Below are positions 31,301 through 41,819 of a stretch of DNA of 64,000 nucleotides, piece after piece. The notes under the pieces are model-generated. The model did not search any database. It saw nothing but the letters and a program-made list of their open reading frames with translations, and was not told where the DNA came from. Made by a program: the position numbers and the translations under genes. Origin of the DNA: Cordylochernes scorpioides (taxonomy: Eukaryota > Arthropoda > Arachnida > Pseudoscorpiones > Chernetidae); NCBI GenBank assembly GCA_030710605.1, contig CP092871.1:67537887-67601886 (forward strand), in the 5' to 3' direction. The first letter of the stretch is position 1; each line of letters starts with the position of its first letter.

Positions 31301-32316
31301 CCTGATGAGGCAGATTCGATGTGTCTCCCTTCTTCCGCCACTTGCATGCTTCTTCTCTCCTCCGTCTTGTGCTCGATCCATTCACCATGGGAAGTCATGT
31401 GGCTTGTGCACGCAGAATCAATTATCCACACGTCCTGAGTCGTCGGGCGTTGCTCCCTTGTGCTTACATGTAGTGCGTATTCTGGAGTGGAGTCTCTTCG
31501 TTGGGATGGTTCCTCAGTTCGTTCTTGGATTGCTGATCTGGCCGTGTCTTTGTTTTGTTTTGGTCCTTTATGGTAGTTCCTTGTACTGGCCATATTATTT
31601 TTGTTTGTTATATTTTTTTGATTTCCTTTGTTAGGGTTGAACCAACAGTCTTTCTTGAAATGTCCTTTTCTTTTGCAAATGTAGCATGACTTTTCTTTGA
31701 ATTGGTTGCCTGATGATCTGAAAGCATTTTCATGATTTTTGCTTCTGTCCTGTCTTTTCTTCTCGAAATCCAGTAGAATTTGTCTCAAGTCTGGTAAGGA
31801 GATTTCTCTGTTTATTGACAGTGCTGCTGTGATCGTGTCAAAGTTAGGTGTGAGTCCTTCAACAATGTATCGTACAAATTCTCTTTCTGTTACAGTCTTT
31901 CCTAGCTGGGTGATCTCTTGTGCCAGTTTCTGTGCTCGTACAATATACATGTTAACATTTTCATTTGGGTTCAATTTTAGTTTGGCTAGATCCAACATTA
32001 GGTCTATCCTTTTATTTTCTAGAGATCTTTCAATACTTTTCTTTATGTCGTACCAAATTCTTTTGGCCCTTTTATCGCCTCGAAAGATGATTGTTAAGTC
32101 ATCCGAAAGTGACAATATTATTAGGCTGTATGCTTCCCGATTCTTTTTCTTCCAAATATCATATTATAGTTTATTTTTTGTAAAGTCTGGCTCGTCATTA
32201 ACAATTACGTCCTCGAAGAGATCTTTTGAATCTAGAATTGCTTCCATTTTCATGGACCACGTTGTATAGTTGTTTTCTGTGAACTGTTCGATTTTTGCTG
32301 AGTTATGTGTATCCAT
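28360..32316 (-). pseudogene. Copia C gag-pol polyprotein, three in-frame stops
   Basis: One frame of 1318 codons from MDTHNSAKIEQF at 32316. It is broken by TAA at codon 51 (32164-32166), TAA after EQPAGYV (29497-29499) and TGA after SCCQIK (28660-28662); no frameshift. Domains in order: Gag, zinc knuckle CYICKRKGHFKKDC, protease with IIDSACTSHM (DSA where most Copia elements have DSG), integrase with VDLCGP, TDDGTEF and RIERANR, RT with YVDDFI, RNase H with SYTDASW, MEAEMI and YTDSQS. Two of the stops cut gag and RT. Not able to encode a full polyprotein. Confidence 0.92.
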
Positions 32317-32438
32317 TTTTATTCAATTTTTCTTTCTAAATTGACGGTTAGTCCAATTATTTAATTTCTTTTTGATTTAAATGGATCAATTGACGGTTAG
32401 TCCAATTCGCGCGCCCAAACCACGCTCTCTTACCAAAT

Positions 32439-32683
32439 TGATAGGCTTAGCAAAAATACGATGTTTCTATTTAAAGATTCCAAGTTGTTTTGTACTCACT
32501 TATTTTTGTAGTTACGAGTACATCCCATTTGATATAAACTAATATATATATTTATTTAAGGAACGACTTGTTCTCCAATACAAATGTTGTGAAAAACAAG
32601 CGAGCGAAAAATCACAACAGAAAAGTCTGAAGCGTAGTGTGTGACGTCAGCCCGATGATGATAAAGTCAAAGTCTGCGTAACA
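32439..32683 (-). repeat. 5' LTR of Copia copy C
   Basis: 245 bp; contains a GATATAAACTAATATATATA stretch on the plus strand shared with the partner LTR. Confidence 0.93.
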
Positions 32684-32688
32684 GTATT

Positions 32689-33514
32689 TCTAAAGATAGA
32701 AGCACACGAAATAATTAAAAATACGCAAAAAGACATAGTTTGTATTTTTTAAAATTGTATTCACGCTGAAAAATTATATTATACAAGTAAAAAATAATGC
32801 ATTTAAATGAGTGAATATAGTAATAAAGCTATATAATATGAATATATAATATTAATTTTAAGTGCTAAATTGTAGTTTAATTTTAACAAAAGAGGTATTT
32901 TAAGCGCATTAATTTTTTTTAAATATTTACCAAATATAAAATTTACTAAGATAACGCTTTGTGATAAAACTATTTAGAAGTTTTTTTTAAAAACAATGAT
33001 AGTTTTTCATAGAAGTTGGCGTGGAATTTTCTAGAAAGAAAAAACAATGGCGACAGAGAGCTTGTTTACACTAATTATTTCGTCTGTCTGACTAAATTTC
33101 GTTTGTTTATAGTTCGAAATACAAATAAAAGTTTTCAGCCTGAAATGGCGCATTTTTTATATTTTCTTTTAAAGTCTCAAACGATATTTCTGGTTTAATT
33201 GGCACCTGGAATATTTTCTTCTGTTAAATTTTTGTTTTAAAGTTTTAGTTTTTAGGAATATTCTTTTGATTAATTTAGATATAACGCGTTTTTATCGAGC
33301 ATACGATTAAAATAATGTTTCAAAACTAATTAATAAAAGATTATTTTAAAAATGTATAATAAATATTTTTGATGTTTTTAAAAATTATTTTGATATCGTA
33401 TTATATATATATATATGTATTTATATTTTAATTAAAAAGACATATATTGGATCAAAATATAATTTATTTACTTATATTTCAGTTGGATGAACGCCAGCCT
33501 TTTAAAATTTTAAA
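32689..33514. other. A+T-rich spacer
   Basis: No gene. One arm of MITE G (TTAAAAAGACATATATTGGATC or close) lies near 33428-33455. Confidence 0.45.
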
Positions 33515-33519
33515 TATAT

Positions 33520-33727
33520 TGTTGGATAACTGAATGCTACGACAGCTAGCGCCACACTGGACCTATCATCATCACAACTGTTTGTTTACCTTCTTCTCTA
33601 TATTACAATAACTGTTGGCTACCATAACTTTGTTTTTCTTGCTAAATGGATAATAAAGATTATTATCATATAATCCTCAACGTCCTCATGCCTTCCTACA
33701 AGCTGTAAGTACCTAAATCTTACAACA
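33520..33727 (+). repeat. 5' LTR of Copia copy B
   Basis: 208 bp; contains GGATAATAAAGATTATTATC with an AATAAA signal. One base shorter than the LTRs of copy A. Confidence 0.95.
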
Positions 33728-33730
33728 ATT

Positions 33731-33745
33731 AGATTATGAGACTGA
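33731..33745 (+). other. Primer-binding site, elongator tRNA-Met half
   Basis: AGATTATGAGACTGA, 3 nt after the 5' LTR, is the exact complement of TCAGTCTCATAATCT, the anticodon arm of animal elongator tRNA-Met (anticodon CAT inside). Drosophila copia is known to prime with a half-molecule of initiator tRNA-Met at the equivalent position. Here the match is to the elongator form. Confidence 0.75.
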
Positions 33746-33801
33746 ATATTGCATGAAATTCAACTAACGAGTTAAGACAAAGAAAAAAAGGCTTAGCAAA
33801 A

Positions 33802-36800
33802 ATGGCGTCACTCCCGAGCCACGATGTAACCCTAAATAAGCTCGACGGCTATAACTACTCACTATGGTCTTTCAAAATTGAAATGCTCTTGCAAAAGGAA
33901 GATCTTTGGGAAGTTGTCACCGAAAATATTCCAGATGAACCTAAAATCGAATGGAAAAAGAAAGACTCAAAAGCTAGAGCTATCATTAATCTAAGCATCG
34001 CCGACTCACAAATAGTGCATGTCAAAAACCTACTAACAGCCAAAGCTACCTGGGACACTCTTAAAAATATCTATGAAAGAAAAACACTCTCAGAAAAAAT
34101 TTATTTGCTAAGGAAACTATACAGCTTAAAACTCGAAGAAGACAAAGACATGCAACAGCACATCACTACCATGATGGAACTAGTTGACAAACTGCGAACC
34201 ATTGGCGAAACACTAAAGGACTCTCACATCACGGCTATACTGCTTTGCTCGCTTCCAAAGAGCTACTCAAATCTCATCACGATGTTGGAATCAAGGCCTG
34301 ATGACGAGCTAACGCTTGAATTTACCAAGAACAAACTCCTTGATGAACACACACGCAGAGTAGAAAGCTCGAAAGACGAAAGCACCGAATCAAAAGCCTT
34401 AAAAAGCCTCCACGGAGCTTCAAGCCAAAGAAGAGAAAAAGAGAAGAAATTCTGTTCTTTCTGCCACAAACCAAACCACTCCAAAGAAGAATGTTGGCAC
34501 TATCAAAAGCGAAACAACAGCAACAAACAGTACAAATATGAAAACTTCAGAAGAGGAAACGTACCAAAGTACACAAATCAGTCGAGTGTCACCCAAGAAC
34601 AACCAACAAATCAGAGAACAACAAAAGGACCTAACCCAAAAGCTCTCAATTGCACTCAACGAGAAGCAAGTGTACACAACTGGTTCGTCGACTCTGGAGC
34701 CACATCTCATATGGCGTACGACGAAAGCTTCTTCACTGCACTTAACAGAGAACAAACACAAAATGTTGTGGTTGCTAATGGCAATAAGCTGCAGGTCAAA
34801 GGGATAGGACAAGGAGAAATCAAAGTCATCACACCCCAAGGAAAGACTGACACCTTACTTCTCACAAAAGTTCTCTACCTACCGGAACTAACAGACAACC
34901 TTCTGTCAGTGAGTGCGGCCACCTCCAACGGATGTAAAGTAACGTTCAACAGAGATTGGTGTACCATCGAAAGAGACAACACAGCCCTCGCGAACGGTAT
35001 ACTTGACAATGGAATGTACCGACTCCACCTGGATGACAACCCCCAAACTCGCACATTCAAAGCAAATGTTGCAAAACAAAACCACTGCAAGAACAAAAAT
35101 TGCCTCATGCTCTGGCACGACAGACTAGGACACAGAAATATAGAATCAATTAAGAAGATTCGAAATGAGAACCTAGCAAGAGGACTAAGTCTAAATAACT
35201 GTTCGCACAGCACAGACTGCGTTCAGTGCATTCAAGGAAAACTCACCGAAACCCCATTTCCAAAGAAGACAGAGTACAGAGCAACTGAAACGCTTCAACT
35301 TGTCCACAGTGATATCTGCGGTCCATTACCAACTAACTCTCTCAGCGGTAAGAGATACTTCATCACCTTCACTGATGACTACAGCAGATACACGAAGACC
35401 TACCTCCTGAAAGGAAAAGACGAAGCCTATGAAAAAATAAAAGACTACGTCATCTCAGCACACACGGAATTTGGAAAAAATATCCAAACCATACGGACAG
35501 ACAACGGTCGTGAGTACGTAAACCGACAAGTCGAAGATTTCCTGAACCAAAGCGGAATCAAACATCAGCTAACAGTCCCCTACTCACCAGCCCAGAACGG
35601 AGTAGCAGAAAGGAAAAATCGATCACTAATGGAGATGACAAGATGCATGCTGTTTGACTCAGGACTCCCACAGTCTCTATGGGCGGAAGCGGTTACCACA
35701 GCTAATTACCTACACAACCGAATACCCTCGAAAGCTACAGACAAGACTCCATTTGAACTATGGACCAACAGGAAGCCCAGTCTGAAGCATCTAAAAAGAT
35801 TCGGATGTAAAGCCTTCGCCTATATTCCCAAGATAAAAAGAAACAAGTTGGATAGCAAAGTTATCGAAGGGATCTTTCTTGGATACGATGATCGAAGCAA
35901 AGGATACAGAATCCTGCACGATACAGACAACATCACAATCAGCAGATCCGTAAAATTTATAGAAAAAGAAAATGGGTTTCACCACGCTTCCACAAAAACA
36001 ACTTCACCACAAGTACTAAGTACAGATCTAACTTCCTCCAATCATATTGGAAATGCAGAGGAAAGTCAGGAACCAGGAACACAATCCGAAAACCTTGAGG
36101 ACTCGGAAACCGAGGATTACATTCAACCCGGCACAAGCACAGGAACACAAGTGGTCACACAAAGAAGATCCACGAGACCAACAAAGGGAATACCTCCCAT
36201 AAGAAATGACTACATGCTGTACAAAACTGAAGCTCAAGACATTCCGACACCCACCAGCTACTCGGAAGTCCTACAATTACCAAAAATAGAAAGAGATAAA
36301 TGGCTACAAGCAATGAACGAAGAACTAAATTCTCTTGAGAAGAACAATGTATGGGAACTAACGCCTCTACCTAAGGACAAAAAGATCATAGGATGTAAAT
36401 GGACCTATAAACAAAAACTCAATTCCAAAGGAGAAATAGAGCGGTACAAAGCCAGACTCGTAGCAAAAGGGTTCAATCAGAAATTTGGCCGAGACTACGA
36501 AGAAACCTTTGCACCAATTGTGAAGCATTCTACAATTAGAGCCTTCCTAGCTGCATCAGTCTACAAAGGGATGCAAGTGAACCACCTCGATGTGAAGACA
36601 GCGTTCCTACACGGCGACCTAGATAAAGAACTCTACATGGAACTCCCAGAAGGACTCCATATAAAACAAACAAACAAAGTCTGCAAACTAAAGAAGGCAA
36701 TTTACGGTCTAAAACAAGCTGGAAGATCTTGGAACACAAAAATTGCAAGCACTCTAATTAAAAATAACTTCAAACAGAGCACTGTAGACCCGTGCCTATT

Positions 36801-37809
36801 CACCAAGAATGAAGAAAACCATTCCATCTACTTGATTCTATATGTGGATGACATGCTCCTCGCAAGCGATTCCGAAATAATCATCCAAAACACTGTAAAA
36901 ACTCTCGAAAAAGAATTCGAAATAAAGAACCTTGGAGACCCCACTCAATTCATTGGTATAGAAATCTCCAGGAACAGAGAAGGTGAACTCCTTCTGAGCC
37001 AAAAGAATAAAATCCAAGAATTAGTTGAAAGGTACAATCTCCAAGAAGCGAAACCTACTTTCACTCCCATGGAAAGCGGATACCCCGGTATATGTGATGA
37101 AAAACTTCTACCAAACAACGTCCAATACCAACAACTAATAGGCTCACTATTGTACCTAAGCGTAGTATCCAGACCAGATATCGCAGCTCCAGTCTGCATA
37201 CTTAGCAGCAGAAACCAGAATCCTAGAAATTGTGACTGGAATGCAGCAAAAAGAATCGTAAGATATCTAAAAACTACTAAAGAACTCGAGCTACGCATAT
37301 CTAACCAAAAACCTCCCACGCTGGAAGCATACAGTGATGCCACATGGGCAAGCGACAACACCGACAGAAAATCACTAAGCGGAAACTTGTTCCTACTGGG
37401 ATCAAACCCCATCTCATGGATGACTGGGAAACAAGGTTGCGTATCTCTCTCATCCACCGAAGCGGAACTAATCTCCGCAGCTGAAGCCTCACAAGAACTG
37501 TTATGGCTTCTCGACTTGCTAAAGGATCTCAAACTGGAACAGAAAGCTCCAATCTACTTCCACCAAGACAATCAATCATGTCTCAAGATATGTTCATCCG
37601 AAAAAGTGTCTTCTAGAACCAAGCACATCGCGACCAAGATCCATCACCTGAAGGATCTTCAGAAGAAGACAGTGATAAAAATGATCTACTGCCCAACTGG
37701 CGACATGAAGGCGGACATTCTGACCAAGCCGCTACCAAGGCCGACATTTGAGAAGTTACGCTACAACCTCGTGATGTCTCCACATTCATGCCGGGGATTT
37801 GTTGGATAA
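33802..37809 (+). CDS. Copia Gag-Pol polyprotein, intact
   Basis: 1335 residues. Gag-like N-terminus with YNYSLWSFKIEML (18-30); zinc knuckle C218-C221-H226-C231; aspartic protease VDSGATSHM with D297; pre-integrase motif around WHDRLGHRNI (438-447); integrase D504, D567, E603 with 35 residues between the last two; reverse transcriptase with YVDD at 1014-1017; RNase H with D1179, E1220, D1256 and D1305. Stop codon falls 7-9 nt into the 3' LTR. Start ATG lies 74 nt after the 5' LTR and gives the conserved MASLPSHDV also seen in copy A. The protein packages, copies and integrates the element. No broken motif is visible. Confidence 0.97.
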   Translation: MASLPSHDVTLNKLDGYNYSLWSFKIEMLLQKEDLWEVVTENIPDEPKIEWKKKDSKARAIINLSIADSQIVHVKNLLTAKATWDTLKNIYERKTLSEKIYLLRKLYSLKLEEDKDMQQHITTMMELVDKLRTIGETLKDSHITAILLCSLPKSYSNLITMLESRPDDELTLEFTKNKLLDEHTRRVESSKDESTESKALKSLHGASSQRREKEKKFCSFCHKPNHSKEECWHYQKRNNSNKQYKYENFRRGNVPKYTNQSSVTQEQPTNQRTTKGPNPKALNCTQREASVHNWFVDSGATSHMAYDESFFTALNREQTQNVVVANGNKLQVKGIGQGEIKVITPQGKTDTLLLTKVLYLPELTDNLLSVSAATSNGCKVTFNRDWCTIERDNTALANGILDNGMYRLHLDDNPQTRTFKANVAKQNHCKNKNCLMLWHDRLGHRNIESIKKIRNENLARGLSLNNCSHSTDCVQCIQGKLTETPFPKKTEYRATETLQLVHSDICGPLPTNSLSGKRYFITFTDDYSRYTKTYLLKGKDEAYEKIKDYVISAHTEFGKNIQTIRTDNGREYVNRQVEDFLNQSGIKHQLTVPYSPAQNGVAERKNRSLMEMTRCMLFDSGLPQSLWAEAVTTANYLHNRIPSKATDKTPFELWTNRKPSLKHLKRFGCKAFAYIPKIKRNKLDSKVIEGIFLGYDDRSKGYRILHDTDNITISRSVKFIEKENGFHHASTKTTSPQVLSTDLTSSNHIGNAEESQEPGTQSENLEDSETEDYIQPGTSTGTQVVTQRRSTRPTKGIPPIRNDYMLYKTEAQDIPTPTSYSEVLQLPKIERDKWLQAMNEELNSLEKNNVWELTPLPKDKKIIGCKWTYKQKLNSKGEIERYKARLVAKGFNQKFGRDYEETFAPIVKHSTIRAFLAASVYKGMQVNHLDVKTAFLHGDLDKELYMELPEGLHIKQTNKVCKLKKAIYGLKQAGRSWNTKIASTLIKNNFKQSTVDPCLFTKNEENHSIYLILYVDDMLLASDSEIIIQNTVKTLEKEFEIKNLGDPTQFIGIEISRNREGELLLSQKNKIQELVERYNLQEAKPTFTPMESGYPGICDEKLLPNNVQYQQLIGSLLYLSVVSRPDIAAPVCILSSRNQNPRNCDWNAAKRIVRYLKTTKELELRISNQKPPTLEAYSDATWASDNTDRKSLSGNLFLLGSNPISWMTGKQGCVSLSSTEAELISAAEASQELLWLLDLLKDLKLEQKAPIYFHQDNQSCLKICSSEKVSSRTKHIATKIHHLKDLQKKTVIKMIYCPTGDMKADILTKPLPRPTFEKLRYNLVMSPHSCRGFVG

Positions 37810-38007
37810 CTGAATGCTACGACAGCTAGCGCCACACTGGACCTATCATCATCACAACTGTTTGTTTACCTTCTTCTCTATATTACAATAACTGTTCGCT
37901 ACCATAACTTTGTTTTTCTTGCTAAATGGATAATAAAGATTATTATCATATAATCCTCAACGTCCTCATGCCTTCCTACAAGCTGTAAGTACCTAAATCT
38001 TACAACA
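37800..38007 (+). repeat. 3' LTR of Copia copy B
   Basis: 208 bp. A short purine stretch CCGGGGATT just before it is the probable polypurine tract and is also coding sequence. Confidence 0.95.
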
Positions 38008-38059
38008 TATATATTTTATAATAATTATATCTCTTGTTTTTACAAACATTAATTGCTAT

Positions 38060-38284
38060 TGTAGCAAAGTACGTATTTATTATTTCATTTACAGATTATC
38101 AATTTTGATATTTATATTTTGTTACTCTATAATTTTGCCTCATTGCTTATGTTTTATTTTATCAATTATATAATTTTGTTCTTGAGCGTTCCAGGAACCT
38201 GGGTTATAAATATCTCTTGTTATTGCACCTCAAATAAATTGCAGTGTCATTCTGAAGTTTGTCTTTCCTTATTTTCACGTGACA
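38060..38284 (+). mobile_element. Solo LTR of the TRIM/Gypsy family
   Basis: Starts TGTAGCAAAGTACG and ends TTTTCACGTGACA; contains TTATTATTTCATTTACAG, TTTTGTTACTCTATAATTT and CTCAAATAAATTGCAGTG, all equivalent to words in the LTRs at 19989 and 20512. No partner LTR nearby. Flanks do not form a clean duplication. Confidence 0.65.
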
Positions 38285-38572
38285 TTATATATAAAATTCT
38301 GACTATATTTTTAAAAGACGCCATTTTTATATATTCATATTAAAATAGAAACTTGTCGGTAGAAGGGTGGTCTAAACCATTGGTTTTCGACCGCTACAAC
38401 CCGGGATCAAATCCCGCATTGGGTTCTTTTTTTCTCTTAAAAAAAATGCTCCAATGGCCCTTGCCAAAAGTCCAACCCCACCAGAGAGTGCAAGTAAACA
38501 AACGGGGCTCTGGCACATTTGTAAGTGCAAAGTCGAACTGCTTTTCACATGTGTAGACATGTGGTGCACTTA

Positions 38573-39858
38573 CCAGGTCTATTAGTATGAAACGCGAAAA
38601 TGGCTGCCAGAGGGTGTTGTGCAACTTTATTTGAGCCGACGGTGGCGCTGATGAAGGTGTTTTGTTTTTTTGACTCACGTGGCATCAGCACGCGTGCAGT
38701 TTTAGAAAAATTCAAATCGTGGAAAATTTCTGGAGCCTGTGGAAAATGGCGATTTCCGAGCCAAAAAGTGCCCATTTGCGGGATGTTTTGTTGTTCGCCT
38801 TCAACTTGAAGAAAAGTGCCACTGAGGCCCACCGAATGCTCGAGGAAGTTTACGGCGACCATGCTCTGAGCAAATCGCAGTGTTACAGGTGGTTTAAAAA
38901 ATTCCAAAGTGGCGATTTCAAACTTGATAATGAACCACGTGGAAAACCGCCCCGAAAGTTCGAGGAAGCTGAGCTGCAAGCTTTGTTGGATGAGGACAGT
39001 ACCCAAACGCTGGAGAAACTCGCGAAACAGCTCCAGGTGTCTCAAGGTGCTGTTTCCCTACGTTTAAACAGCCTTGGAATGACCCAAAAACTTTCCAGAT
39101 GGGTCCCCCACGAGTTGAGCGAAAGGCAGCAAGAACGGCGTCTGGTAACCTGCGAAGGGCTGCTCGCCAGGCATGAAAATAATTCATTTTGCACCGAATC
39201 GTAACTTCTGATGAGAAATGGATCCACTTCAGCAGTACTATGCGCCAAAAGTCGTGGGGCCTGCCCGGCCAATTTCCAAAACAGACGCCTAGGCCCAATC
39301 GCTTCGGAAAAAAAGGCAATGCTTTGCGTATGGTGGGACCAGACCGGCGTAGTATATTTCGAGCTCCTGAAACCTGGCGAAATGGTCAATACTAGTCGCT
39401 ACGAACAACAAATGCACAGTTTGAGAGAGGCGTTGAATGAAAAAAGACCGGAGTGGCGTGAAAAGCACAACAAGCTGATACTGCAGCATGACAACGTTCC
39501 AGCCCACAACGCTACGATGGTCAAAAACACCATAAAACACTTGGGCTGGGAACTCTTACCCCACCCGCTGTACTCACCAGACTTAGCGCCGTCGGACTAC
39601 CACCTTTTCACATCTTTAGGACACGCCCTAAAAAACCAGGAATCTTCGAACTCAGACATACTCCGAAAATGGCTTGTTGACTGGTTCGACTCAAAAAGAA
39701 TAAAATTTTTCAGACAAGGAATTAGAAAATTGCCTGAAAGGTGGTCCGAGTGTATAGCTAATCAGGGCAATTACTTTGAATAAAAATCTTTTGTTGTATA
39801 GAATTGGTGAACTTTTGAATTCACTGAAAATTTTCGCGTTTCATACTAATAGACCTGG
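38573..39858 (+). mobile_element. mariner element inside a SINE
   Basis: 1286 bp, perfect terminal inverted repeats CCAGGTCTATTAGTATGAAA... of at least 28 bp, and TA at both flanks. Ends beginning CCAGGT with AGTATGAAA resemble mauritiana/mori-type mariners; subfamily not proven. Confidence 0.93.
38746..39783 (+). pseudogene. mariner transposase, two frameshifts
   Basis: Start chosen at MAISEPKSAHL (38746). The first part has the helix-turn-helix region (CYRWFKKFQSGDF, WVPHELSE). The frame shifts near 39190, just before LHRIVTSDEKW-type sequence, and shifts back near 39305 at a run of seven A. The last part carries QHDNVPAHNA and YSPDLAPSDYHLF with 34 residues between the second and third Asp, the mariner DD34D signature. 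The first catalytic block reads TSDE where TGDE is usual. Inactive. Confidence 0.9.
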
Positions 39859-39891
39859 TACAGTAAAAGCAGTTGCTAGCTACCCACCATC

Positions 39892-40404
39892 GGATCTATT
39901 TATATAGCTATGCCTGTAGAAGGATTATAAAGATCCGAAAACTTGTAATTTGCACAAATAAAGAAACGCATTGCTACCGTTTATATTCTTATTTTATATA
40001 TTCGTATATTAGTTAGTTAGTTACAAATAAATAGTTTCCTTCAATTTTCATCATATAACAATAATATTGATACAAACCAATAAGGCGTCATCTATCTCAA
40101 GACATTAAGACGCGAATGTTTCTTTTCACAATTTTTTTCATCGCAGTAAGAACAGTAGAAGTTTGATTTATTTGCGAAAAGAAACATTCGCGTATTAATG
40201 TCTTCATTCGTTATAACAATATATAAAATATTTTTACCAATTTCTATTAAAATACCATTGTCCCGGGTAGTTAGTGTTTTTCTCTAAGAAACCCGGGGTT
40301 CCTCTGTACATGTTCTCTTTATATCATATTTTATAATTACATTTTTCAACCTTTTCCATAACGACTTTACCTTGAGAAGTAATATTTAAAACAAATATTT
40401 TGAA
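39892..40404. other. Spacer with a small palindrome
   Basis: At 40100-40205 a family-B-like palindrome (TTAAGACGCGAATGTTTCTT and AAGAAACATTCGCGTATTAA around CAGTAAGAACAGTAGAAG). Otherwise nothing recognised. Confidence 0.55.
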
Positions 40405-40800
40405 CTATATCACAACATACATATGTCATAATATATGCTCTTCCAGGATTAATAAAACAAACCTAGAGTCAGCCAGAGAGAGATGGGTAGCTAAAGGGCG
40501 TCACTTTAGACATCACGACATTCCAAAGGGGCGGCAAATGGGGCCCGCCCGTCAACACCTGAGGACTATTTTTGGGACAGTAGTCGGGGGGTGGTGGACA
40601 CACACAAACGGTCGTTCAGCGGATATAGAACCTCGCTCCCTCTCTCTCTCGGCTGGCTGCCTGGGTTATTTCCTCTACCAACTCGTCGTGTGATTATTTC
40701 TCTCCTCACCACATTATTACCACTATATTGCCACATTGAAAGTCGACAGGATCATCACAGAAGAGTCGACAGGATCATATCACATAAAAAGTCGACAGGA
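40405..40800 (-). repeat. Inverted LTR copy plus short tandem repeat
   Basis: Minus-strand relative of the LTR at 40823 (shares GGCAAATGGGGCCCGCCCGT, CACCTGAGGACTATTTTTGG, GCCACATTGAAAGTCGACAG). Past the LTR end the word AGTCGACAGGATCAT repeats three times (40740-40805). The few bases TTGAAAGTCGACAGG are the 3' internal end of the element at 40823, so this is the 3' terminus of a second, inverted copy. Confidence 0.75.
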
Positions 40801-40822
40801 TCATGTCATATATATATATATG

Positions 40823-41113
40823 TGTGACAATATAGTGATAATGTGGGGAAAGGGAAATAATCACGCCACAAATTGGTAGAGGAATTTGGAAGCCATCCGA
40901 GAGAGAGGGAGCGCTACCGCTTAACGGCCGTTTGTCGCACGCCCCCCCCGCAAAACTGTCCAAAAATAGTCCTCAGGTGTTGACGGGCGGGCCCCATTTG
41001 CCTCCCCTTTGGAATGTCGCTGCTTTCTCAATTGACCGGACTTTACATCCCATCTCTCTCTGGGATGGCTCTAGGTTTGTTTTATTATTCCTGGAAGGGT
41101 ATATATTATGACA
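40823..41113 (+). repeat. 5' LTR of the non-coding element
   Basis: 291 bp. Rich in G+C relative to the surroundings; contains CAGGTGTTGACGGGCGGGCC. Confidence 0.85.
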
Positions 41114-41819
41114 TATGGCCCCCGTTGAAGAAGGCTGAACATGGTTTGAGTATACTTAAAGCTGGAGAAGCCAGGAATAGAGAAAATAATTTTACAGTTG
41201 AAACCGGAGGGTTTGATATTTATGGCAAATTTTGAAAATATCAAGGTTATAAAAGGCTATATACAATAAATTCTAATGTACTATAAGGGAAATGTTATTG
41301 AGGAGTGTGAAAAAGGAGAAGAGTCACATACATATGATGAAATTCTGAAGATCATTAAGACTGGGGAACTCTACACTTTAAGATATTTTTCCAGGCGGAC
41401 ATGGCAAGGGGAAACTTGTCATGGGCTTTCTATGCTATAGGTGTAGAGTACGAGAAATTAGATTGAGGTTGGCAATTGTGTGAGCTCAGGACTGAGGTAA
41501 ATATAAAACTACATACAATGTTAGAACCTTGGCGAACAGAGCGAGGGGAAACTTGCCCTGGGCCATTCTACCTTATCTACGTAGTTACTTGTGTAGCGAG
41601 TCCGAGGGGAAAAGTCCCGTGTGTAGGTGAGGAAGTCGAATGGACTTATATTTAATTTGCGGAAACTATGCGCGCACAGTGCCAAAAATTGGGACGAGGA
41701 CTGCGTTGTCCGTTACAAGTGACAAGCTGCTCGGACACGAGGTGTTTGAACCGTCGTGGGAGCTTGTGCAAGGCGATGATTTCGCGGTGGGTTGAACGTA
41801 AAACACATGTCTGCGCGAA

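Larger units (their letters stand above)
28106..32683 (-). mobile_element. Copia LTR retrotransposon, copy C (older family)
   Basis: 4578 bp with 245-bp LTRs (28106-28350 and 32439-32683) and a perfect 5-bp target duplication GTATT (28101-28105 and 32684-32688). LTRs differ at several bases and small indels, so it inserted earlier than copies A and B. On the sense strand the 5' LTR is followed by ATTTGGTAAGAGAGCG; TGGTAAGAG could pair with a tRNA 3' end. Confidence 0.95.
33520..38007 (+). mobile_element. Copia LTR retrotransposon, copy B (intact)
   Basis: 4488 bp with 208-bp LTRs (33520-33727 and 37800-38007) that differ at one base (GTTGGCTACC against GTTCGCTACC), TG...CA ends and perfect 5-bp target duplication TATAT (33515-33519 and 38008-38012). 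Complete polyprotein frame. Everything needed in cis is present, so this is a candidate autonomous, recently inserted element and a possible donor of proteins for copy A. Confidence 0.97.
38355..39891 (+). mobile_element. SINE-A interrupted by a mariner
   Basis: SINE head (GGTGGTCTAAACCATTGG, CGGGATCAAATCCCGC), linker and body run to GTGGTGCACTTA at 38572, and the remainder CAGTAAAAGCAGTTGCTAGC resumes at 39861. The intact SINE elsewhere reads GTGCACTTACAGTAAAAG, so the insertion duplicated TA. Confidence 0.9.
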
